DNA from: Falciphora oryzae
Lineage: Eukaryota; Ascomycota; Sordariomycetes; Magnaporthales; Magnaporthaceae
Length of the DNA stretch: 14,877 nucleotides
Assembly (NCBI GenBank): GCA_000733355.1
Contig: JNVV01000086.1
Span: 2,601-17,477 of the forward strand
Direction: 5' to 3'
Part shown: positions 7,594 through 14,370 of the stretch, in pieces
How the letters are laid out: the number at the start of each line of letters is the position of its first letter
Position numbering within the stretch: the first letter of the stretch is position 1
Program-made: the position numbers and the translations under genes
Notes under the pieces: model-generated
The model's database searches: none
Seen by the model: the letters and a program-made list of their open reading frames with translations, nothing else
What the model was told of the DNA's origin: nothing

Positions 7594-8330
7594 TTAGAGG
7601 CGGCCCTGGTATTTGGAATCCGATATACTAGCTTGCTTAACTTTGTTAGTAAATTCCGTAGCCCATTTTAGGATTGGAATATTATAAAGCCGGCTTGGGG
7701 ATAAAAGGAAAAAAGGTGCTTTTTGCGGTAAAACTTTTTCCATGGGGTTATTTCTTTGTCCTTCCAGGGCCGAAATTTTTGCTAGGAAGTGTTTTTTTTG
7801 CAGGATCGTCGTAATCGGCTGATTTTTACTTCCCCCTTTTTTAGGTTTGTGCTGGGGTAATTTCGATAGCATATCGGCTTTTTTATTTTGCTTTTTTAGC
7901 CGGTAGTTGATTATAAACTAATAACTAGCCAGCTGTTATGCCCATTTGGTTTGCTTTCGATTAAGGACTTTAGCCGTTAGGAAATATTCGAGGTTCCGGT
8001 AATCCGTATAAACCTTTATCCGGTGCTTTGCCCTTTTAAGGTAATGCTTCCACCTAGCGAAATAATCGACGACCGCCAAAAGTTCCTTATCGTGGATTTT
8101 ATAGTTGATTTCGGCGGGTGATATTTTGCGCGAATGGAAGGCAACGGGGTGCAATTTGTTAGTTTCGGGGTCCCTTTGGGATAGCACCCCTTCAAGGGCA
8201 AAGTCCGAAGCGTCTACCTCGACTTGCGCCGGGAAAAACGGATCGAAATGCCGGAATATCGGAGGCGAAACGAAAGCGACTTTAAAAGCCTCAAAAGCCT
8301 GGTCCATCTCGGGGGTCCATCGCCATTGGT
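7594..8330 (-). pseudogene. pol: RNase H domain and connector of pol (dead)
   Basis: RNase H removes the RNA strand of the RNA:DNA hybrid. Visible motifs on the minus strand are VEVDASDFALEGVLSQ (catalytic Asp), HDKELLAVVDYFARWKHYL (catalytic Glu) and VYTDYRNLEYF (third acidic site kept; the usual TDH is TDY here, a C-to-T change). They are followed, after stops near 7936 and 7905, by the connector ADMLSKLPQHKPKKGG and a Lys-rich stretch up to 7594. It shares one frame with RT upstream, so no indel has occurred between them. The domain sits between RT and integrase as usual for Ty3/Gypsy. Confidence 0.92.
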
Positions 8331-9200
8331 TTTTTGGCAGGGCGTTGGCCGTCGTTATAGGCTTAACGATTCCGGAAAACCTTTTAATGAACCTTTTGTA
8401 AAAGTTGGCGAAGCTAATAAAGGATTGGGAGTTTTTAAAGCTTTTGGGGGCTTTTTATTGCATAATGGCGTCCATTTTATTTTTGGACATTGCGATGCCA
8501 TTGGGTTTTATTATGTAACTAAGGAATTCGATTTCGTGCACCCCCTAAACGCATTTGCGAGGGGCTACGGCTAAATTATACTTGGTAAAGCGGCGAAGTA
8601 CCTCCTTTATTAAGTTATTGTATTGTTCCTTAGTTTCGGCGTATATTAGGAGGTTATTTAGATATATAAGGAGCCCGGCATCGATAAGGTCTATAAAAAT
8701 ATAGTTCATTATGCTTCGGAAGGTGGCGGGGGCGTTAATAAAGCCTATAGGTATAACCGTGAACTCGAAAACGCCGTATTTGCAGCGGAAGGCTGTAAGC
8801 CATTCGTGCCCTTTTTTTATCCGAATTAGGTTAAACCCAGTTTTAAAATCGATTTTTGTTTTCCATTTGGCATTCCGAAATCGATTTTGAAGCTCCGTAA
8901 TAAGCGGGATAGGATACCGAATCGGAATCGTTTTGGCGTTAACGTCCTTATAGTCGACCACTACCCTTAAAGGATTAAGGGGGTCTTTTTTTTGTGCGAA
9001 TATAAAGGGCGAACTGTTGGCAGTTTTGTATGGCTTAACTTTGCCGGTTCGCATATGCTTTTCCAGCCAAGGTTTTAAAACGTCCAGCTCCTTTTAGCTT
9101 ATTTGGTATAAGGGGCTATAGGTTAATTGGGCTCCTTCTTTTAGGTGAATTTCGTAGTCCCAGGGCTGATGATCGGGAAAACGGGTAGCGGCCGCTTCCG
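8331..9200 (-). pseudogene. pol: Reverse transcriptase domain of pol (dead)
   Basis: RT copies the genomic RNA into DNA. Motifs in order on the minus strand: PWDYEIHLKEGA before the fingers, RVVVDYKDVNAKTIPIRYPIP, KIDFKTGFNLIRIKKG (first catalytic Asp kept), WLTAFRCKYGVFEFTV, IPIGFINAPATF, then the active-site loop LLIYLNNLLIYAET. The loop should be YxDD, but both Asp codons are Asn (8653-8658), which abolishes catalysis. Thumb and connection follow (HEIEFLSYIIKPNGIAMS; SFISFANFYKRFIKRFSGI). TAG at 8545-8547 replaces a Trp codon by context. It is in frame with protease and gag. Confidence 0.96.
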
Positions 9201-9379
9201 TTATAATAGGAAGGAACTCCCTAAACTCCTTTGGTACCGATTTGAAGCCGTCCAAATTTGTTTTAGCCACTTTTTTAAGGGAAGGAATACTATGCCCGTA
9301 CTTAATGGCCGCAATAACTGCGGGTTCGACCGTTTTTATATCTTCCCGAAAGCGTAAACCTTTTAGGGGCCGTAAGTCC

Positions 9380-9800
9380 TATAGCTTCCGGGCCCCGGGC
9401 TTATTGCACTTTCGGCATTTGTCCGAATCCATGCGGATATCCCGAAAGTCGCGATCTAATAAGCCCAACGGTGGGTGTTGCTTTTGCCATACGAAAGGTA
9501 GGATAACGTCGCAATCTGGATCCGTAGGACTAACTTTAAACGTTTCCGTAAAATAGTGCGTTTTGTGCCGGAAGGTAACGTCGACCACTAGTTGCTTTCC
9601 GGCCTCTGGTTCGATTTTCCCTAAAAAGGAGGTTATTACGCGAGGGATAGCTTTGTTAACCAGGTAACCTGGGAGTTGCTTGGCTATTTTATCCGACATA
9701 ACCTTTATATCGCTGCCTCCGTTTAAAAGGACCCGGATAGGTATTTTCTTTAATCCCTTCGCCCGTATGTACATGCGAAGGATTGGCTTTGCGAGTTCCC
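9380..9800 (-). pseudogene. pol: Retropepsin-like aspartic protease of pol (dead)
   Basis: This protease would cut the Gag-Pol polyprotein. The minus-strand frame reads MYIRAKGLKKIPIRVLLNGG, then SDIKVMSDKIAKQLPG, where the catalytic DSG/DTG is NGG: Asp to Asn at 9721-9723 by a single G-to-A, and Ser to Gly beside it. Later, TDPDCDVILPFVWQKQHPP matches the conserved strand ILGxxWL-QH of Gypsy proteases. A CRKC motif follows in the linker to RT (about 9400-9420). The domain is open over 131 codons but inactive. It lies in one frame between gag and RT. Confidence 0.85.
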
Positions 9801-12459
9801 TATCCGTTAAAGGCCTTCGTGCAATAGCGACGGTCGATGATTGTTAACAGTTATCGTCCGATTCCGAATCTAATAGTTTAAAGATTCGTGGTTCGCTCGG
9901 GGCTTTTAAGGTAAGGCCAGCGATTTTAGCCTTTTTGGCCTGTGGCTGTTTTTCTTATTCGTCCGTTGCAAGGCGTTTAAAAATGGATTTGGCACCGGCC
10001 GTTTTTGCTGGTGTAGGAGGGAGTTCCTTGCCGTTAATGTCCTTTTTGGCGTAGCATTTTAACGTATGGTGCCCTTTTTTTCCGCAGCGCTAGCAGTCGG
10101 CTTTGGCTAATTTTCGTGCGTCGATATCGCGTTGTTTAACCCTTTCGAGTGCTAGTTTGGTCGTAGTCCAAACGTTACTCCTTTTATCGGCTTTATCGTT
10201 GGCCTTCTTTCTAAAACGGGAGCTTGAGGATAGATTTTGGCTTTTGTCCTTAAAGCCCTTGCTTTGGCGACGGCCCGCGTTCGAGCGTTCCGAAGTTAAA
10301 ACGGGCTCGTTTTTTCCCTTATCCTTCGGGGTTAGCCCAGGGTCCTAGAGCATAACCTCGTGGATTTTGCCGGCTTCCTGGATTGCGGCGAGGAATTTTT
10401 CGTCCGTATTAGGGATTCCTCCGCAACGGGAATATATTAATTTGGTAATTTCCTTTGGAAAGGTGCGGGAAATGTGCTCCTTGAATATAACGCCGGACCA
10501 TTGGACCGCTTCGTTAAGGTTAAGGAGCTTAGTAAGGTACTGAACGGTATTTCCTTTGTACTTAAGCTCCCGCATTTTTTTAGCGTTGCGGTGGTGTTTA
10601 GTGGCGTCCCGGAAGCGTTCCTGTAGGGCCGCCGAATAGGCCCGCCAGTTGTTTTCGAGCTGCGCGCTTCGAAGGGACCGAAGGCGTTGATAGTGCCAAA
10701 TTTGTGCGTTTTCCGTAAGTAAGGACCCGACCTAGTTGATTTTAACTGTATCGTTAGGAAAGTTTTCGACGTAGGTTTTTATATAAGAGGTAACGCGAAG
10801 CTACTATGGCCTAAATTTAGCCAGGTTTTTGCCGTCGTAATTGGGTAACTTGTTAAGCTGGATTGGATTAATAACGGCCGTAAGGATCGGATTACGCGGG
10901 CGAGCAGTTCCTTGTTAAATGGCTTTGATAAGGTCCCGCAAATCGGGGTTTTTAAAAGCCCGTCCGTTATTTTCGGGGGTATCGTTTTCCAAGGAAAAGT
11001 CCGAAGGTTTTGAAAATTCCGAAGGAATAGCAATATGTTCGGGAGGTTCGTTAGGTAGCTTTTGGGGAGGCCTTTAAAGAAGTTCTCCGAGGCTTCCGGA
11101 GTGCTTAGGACCTGCCGTTGCGGCCCTGTACTGTTATTGGGTAGCGGAGGCAGTAGCCCGAATTTGTTGTCGTCGGAAGTTATCGGATGATAGGGGGTCT
11201 TGAAGACCTTAGCGTGATGATGTCGACGTTTTAAACGCCGATTGGGGTAGCGGTTTTTCCGTAAAAGGGACGGGTTTTTCCCTTTTTGAAGTGCTTTAAC
11301 GTGAGCCCGGTGGAAGGGACGACCTTTGGAGGGCCGAAAGTACCGTAGCTGATTTAGGCCGCCTTCTTTGTGCCGCAAATCGCCGGCTTTCCCGTACGGC
11401 GTCCTTAACGAGCTGATGCGTTTGGGCTAATATGCGCCGTTTGGCATTAGTGAGGGCTTTGGGCGATACGTGCTTTTTAGTTAAAAGATCCTGGATTTGG
11501 GCATCTTTATTAACGGCCTAGTTAGTAACTCCTTCCTCGAAGGTGGAAAGTCGTGCTTGTAGGTCCTGCAAGTGGTTTTGTTAGGCCCGAGTAACGTCCC
11601 GGAGCTGAATTAGGGCCTCCGAACGGGTTTGTTGCTTTTCGGCCAAAGTGGCGATTGTGGCCTAGATTTGTTGTGCAAATGCTTGGCTTTTTCCGATAAT
11701 CCGTTGCTGGAATGCCTTTTATTGATCGGCGGAAGCGATTAGGCCTTTTTTATATAAAGAAACGACGGTATGGTACGCGTGGGTGATGCGGTCGTAATGG
11801 GTCCTGATTTCGCGGATTTATTCCCGATCGGCGAGGATTTCCTAGCTTATACCCCGGGATAGGGCCGAAATTGCTTCGTGCGTACTGATAAATTTCCGCT
11901 GGATTTCGGTCATCCAGCCCGGGGGGTTTTGAAAGCGTCCTACGGATATAAGGGTTTGTTGTTCAAAGGCTATGTCGAAGGGGGGTGCCGAATATAGGAT
12001 AAATGCCTTTTGATCGTCGAGCATAGGTGTATTTTGACGTTTTTTCGGTGCAGACCGGGAGGGGCCTTCGGGGGCTTTTCCGGCCGCTTTTTCAAATTGG
12101 GCCGGTATGGTATCGGCAGGCATACCGGAATCGCTAGGCAAAAAAGGGGATTTTATAGCCGGCATGCTAAAGTCGCTTGGTAAAGAAGGAGATATCGTTG
12201 CAAACGAGATGAGGGGGTCCAATTCCCTGTATTCCTGGGCAAAGTAAAATCCCAAGGGTATAAAGGAGAATTTCCGGCCTTTTTTGGAATCCCGTAGTTT
12301 CTTTAGGGCGATTAAAAGGGTGAAACGACCCTTTTGTATATTCTTTTCGCTTTTACCCGTTCGAAAATACCGGTGACAGTTAAAATGTTTATGGTGTGGC
12401 CCTAGGGTTTTATTCGCTAAAAAAGGCAACAGTTGGGGCTTAGGGGTGCCGACTGACAA
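9801..12459 (-). pseudogene. gag: Gag region with capsid and CCHC zinc knuckle (dead)
   Basis: Gag packages the element RNA. The frame open at 12459 continues, through in-frame stops, into protease and RT. An N-terminal low-complexity part (SLPSDFSMPAIKSP, EKAAGKAPEGPSRSAPKK) is followed by a long helical, Gln/Arg/Lys-rich region that may be a coiled coil (about 11300-11840). The capsid-like core is at about 10560-10830 (SYIKTYVENFPNDTVKIN, AQIWHYQRLRSLRSAQLENN, SAALQERFRDATKHHRNAKK). The nucleocapsid knuckle at 10054-10095 reads C-x-x-CGKKGHHTLKC with a stop at the second position. No ATG opens this frame: 12459 is TTG and there is none between it and the LTR, so the start is lost, non-AUG or supplied otherwise. 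Gag and pol sharing a frame recalls Tf1. Confidence 0.85.
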
Positions 12460-12513
12460 GGCTTCTCCAAAGCTTAAAAGGAAAGATAGTGAAGCTTCCG
12501 TTAGGGGGCAAAA

Positions 12514-12527
12514 CGTAAAAAGATTAT
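12514..12527 (-). other. Putative self-priming primer binding site
   Basis: One base inside the 5' LTR, the sense strand reads ATAATCTTTTTACG. This does not resemble a tRNA-complementary TGG start. It is complementary to the sense-strand LTR segment CATAAAAAGATTAT (12578-12591; also 5897-5910) over 12 continuous bases, 13 of 14 in total. In Tf1/sushi-type elements the 5' end of the mRNA folds back to a site just inside the LTR and primes reverse transcription. Confidence 0.6.
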
Positions 12528-12528
12528 T

Positions 12529-12814
12529 TGTAACAAGGGGTTAAAGACGGCTTGGAAAAAGAATCTTTATATTGCAGATAATCTTTTTATGGGCTTAAAA
12601 GATGCTTGAGGAAAAAGTAATTTTTTATAAAGGATATAAGAAATGGCAGGGTTTATATAAACCACCTTGTAATCCGTGCGAAGTATTGAGTATATAATTT
12701 ACATTGCTTTTCCGGCCTTCGGCTTTTGGGCTTCGGGGCCGTTAAGCACCTATACCGGTTCCCGGACCTTTTGTAAGGCCGATTAGGTAAATTCATAGGT
12801 TCTTCCGTATAACA
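12529..12814 (-). repeat. 5' LTR of the family-A Gypsy element
   Basis: It is 286 bp, starting TGTAACAAGGGG and ending TTCCGTATAACA on the plus strand, followed by GAAAA (12815-12819). It is the same length as the 3' LTR. U3 lies toward 12814; the TATA box is at 12650-12663 and the conserved R/U5 part toward 12529. Confidence 0.95.
12650..12663 (-). promoter_or_regulatory. Palindromic TATA box in 5' LTR
   Basis: GGTTTATATAAACC lies about 60 bases upstream, in sense direction, of the segment complementary to the leader. If self-priming is right, transcription should start at about 12591-12594. Confidence 0.65.
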
Positions 12815-12905
12815 GAAAAAGGAAAAAAGAAAAGAGAAAAAGGGAAAAAAGGAAATAGAAAAAAGGAAAAAGGAAAAAGGAAAAAGGAAAAAGGAAAAAG
12901 GAAAA
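12815..12905 (+). repeat. Purine microsatellite, (GGAAAAA)n-like
   Basis: This is an almost pure A/G run with at least five copies of GGAAAAA near its end, the right half of the tract split by the Gypsy insertion. Minus-strand translation gives only Phe/Ser/Pro low complexity. Confidence 0.9.
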
Positions 12906-13261
12906 AAGCAAAATACAATAGGCACAATACACATAAAATATCTTTAAAAAAACCACGTTTTTATTTAAAGTAAATTTATTAATTAAGCTTTTCGCGTATT
13001 AAAAGCCGCAACTTTATCTTGGAATTTCCCGCTTTCTTATCTTTAACCTTTACCTTTCTCACCCTCTTACCACTTATTAAAAGCTACAACTTTGCCTTAA
13101 AATTTCCCGCTTTCTTATATTTTACCTTCTTTTTTACCTTTTCACCACCCGCCTTCTCCCCTCCATCACCACCCTTTTTTAACTTTTTACCGCCCATTTG
13201 GCATATTTTTTTTTTTTACCTCCCCCTAACCTAACCTTTTAACCTTTATTTAACGCCATTA
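12906..13261. other. Noncoding, pyrimidine-rich on the plus strand
   Basis: After a short mixed stretch the plus strand becomes C/T-rich up to the next LTR, opposite in bias to the preceding purine tract. An open frame at 13019-13234 encodes only Phe/Pro/Leu/Thr low complexity and is not taken as a gene. The imperfect 78-bp duplication within it is listed separately. Confidence 0.6.
12998..13153. repeat. Direct repeat, 2 x 78 bp
   Basis: ATTAAAAGCCGCAACTTT... at 12998 recurs as ATTAAAAGCTACAACTTT... at 13076. Both copies share AATTTCCCGCTTTCTTAT and pyrimidine-rich ends. Differences are mainly transitions, with some indels late in the second copy. Confidence 0.75.
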
Positions 13262-13734
13262 TGTTACAACCATAGTGCATAGGTGGCAGGAAAGGAGGGC
13301 AGGGCCAACTACGGGGGTTAGCACCCCTTCTTTATACTGTAAGGGATTAAGGGGTTATATAAAGAGTTACGTGGCCCTAAGGCGATATAAATGCTATAAA
13401 TATAGCATATATAGCACCAAGCCCTAAAGTAATATTAATGCTATAAATATAATACATATAGCATTAAACCTTAAAATGATATGTGTGATATAAACATATT
13501 ACATATAGCACCTAAAATAGTTAAAAGATACCAATATATATAAAAGGGAGGATTCCCCAGCAATAGGAATAGCTTTAACTAAAGCGACAGTATTAATTAA
13601 TTTAAATATTAATTTAAATCCTAAATTTAGCATACAAACTATTAGTTTAAACTTTTAATTCCCCTTATTAAAACATATTGCTAACATTTTCCCTAAATGG
13701 TTTGATTTAGGAAATAAAAAGCCCGTTTGTAAAA
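13262..13734 (+). repeat. 5' LTR, family B, with 3 x 47 bp U3 repeats
   Basis: It starts TGTTACAACC and ends near GCCCGTTTGTAAAA, where the related LTR at 14123-14572 has GCCCGTTTGTAACA. A TATA box TATATATAAAAG is at about 13535-13545. Downstream, GAATAGCTTTAACTAA matches the other family-B LTRs. The exact 3' end is uncertain by a few bases because the expected terminal ACA reads AAA. Confidence 0.8.
13375..13515 (+). repeat. Tandem repeat, 3 x 47 bp, in U3
   Basis: Units start at 13375, 13422 and 13469 with the pattern CCCTAAxxxRATATxAATG. The first contains the inverted repeat ATGCTATAAATATAGCAT (13391-13408), degenerate in the others. It ends about 20 bases before the TATA box, where enhancer repeats of LTRs usually lie. 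Confidence 0.9.
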
Positions 13735-13867
13735 TTTTAACTAATTCTATTTAGTACTTACCAGAGGTATAAGCAATATAGCATTCTTAGCAACTAATAC
13801 CGGAATCGAATACAAAAGGAAGGTTTACCCTTTAAATAAAGTTACTAACCTTTTCCGGGCAATAATA
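13735..13867 (+). other. Leader of family-B element, possible primer site
   Basis: No tRNA-like TGG primer site is visible after the LTR. TTAACTAAT at 13737-13745 is complementary to ATTAGTTAA in the R/U5 hairpin of the two other family-B LTRs; in this element's own LTR the segment reads ATTAATTAA (13592-13600), one transition away. This could be a second, weaker case of self-priming. Confidence 0.4.
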
Positions 13868-14226
13868 ATGGATTTTAAAGCGGCTAACGATAAAATTACG
13901 AAAGCCAAAGCCCAATTACGGATTGCGAAGCCCGCTTTTAAATTCTCTACGCCTACGTTTTACGATAGCACCGATAGCAAATTTAAAATTTTCCTTATGA
14001 AATGCAAAGCGTATTTTGCGTTTTACTAAAACCATTTTATACGTAAAAAATAAAAAATCGCTTATGCCGCTACGCGTTTCGACGGTAAAATTAAGGATTG
14101 GTTCGAACCAATATGGGGAAATTGTTACGACCGCGAGGGCGGGTGGCCTAGGACAGGCCCAGGGAGGGGGGCGCCCTTAACCCCGCTCGTGGCCCAAAAC
14201 GAAGTCACGTGACATAAAAGGGAGTA

Positions 14227-14337
14227 GGATTTATAAATTTGTGCGCAAAGCAATAAATTTAAAGGATTTATAGGTTTGTGTGCAAAGCTACAAATCCAAA
14301 GGATTTGTAAATTTGTGCGCAGGATAACAAATTTAGG
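14227..14337 (+). repeat. Tandem repeat, 3 x 37 bp, in U3
   Basis: Units start at 14227, 14264 and 14301. Each has GGATTTRTA, then TTTGTGYGCA, then ACAAATYYA-like ends, differing mostly by transitions. Each unit also pairs ATTTGT with ACAAAT internally. It lies 23 bases upstream of the TATA box. Confidence 0.9.
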
Positions 14338-14360
14338 AAATATTAAGGGAAAATTACGAG

Positions 14361-14370
14361 TATAAAAAGG
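14361..14370 (+). promoter_or_regulatory. TATA box of family-B solo LTR
   Basis: TATAAAAAGG lies between the U3 repeat array and the conserved R/U5 hairpin. The same arrangement is seen in the LTR at 13262-13734. Confidence 0.6.

Larger units (their letters stand above)
5848..12814 (-). mobile_element. Full-length Ty3/Gypsy chromovirus-type retrotransposon (dead), family A
   Basis: The element is 6967 bp with two 286-bp LTRs in the same orientation and perfect GAAAA duplications (5843-5847 and 12815-12819). Read on the minus strand the order is 5' LTR, leader, gag with zinc knuckle, protease, reverse transcriptase, RNase H, integrase, chromodomain, polypurine tract, 3' LTR. RT before integrase places it in Ty3/Gypsy, and the C-terminal chromodomain places it among chromoviruses. 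Gag to RNase H lies in one frame; integrase and chromodomain lie in another after an A10 run. Together with the self-complementary leader this resembles the Tf1/sushi group. Stops and lost catalytic residues make it non-autonomous. Confidence 0.95.

Noticed and set aside
8105..8574. Overlapping plus-strand frames of 98 and 116 codons
   Set aside because: They are antisense shadows of RNase H and RT.
10779..11378. Open frame of 199 codons on the minus strand
   Set aside because: It is out of phase with the gag frame, which runs through the same stretch with recognisable gag sequence. Composition (His/Arg/Pro/Leu-rich) is that of a shadow frame.
12653..12934. Minus-strand frame with a Phe/Ser-rich, signal-peptide-like start
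   Set aside because: It is translation of the purine microsatellite plus LTR, not a secreted protein.
12951..12958. AACCACGT resembling the Fot1 terminus
   Set aside because: There is no adjacent 17-bp unit, no TA at the correct position and no partner end; probably chance.
13019..13234. Plus-strand frame of 71 codons, Phe/Pro-rich and membrane-like
   Set aside because: It is low-complexity pyrimidine-rich DNA containing a 78-bp duplication; no independent coding support.
13222..13236. Telomere-like CCCCCTAACCTAACC
   Set aside because: There are only about two imperfect units inside a generally C/T-rich stretch; not enough for an interstitial telomere.
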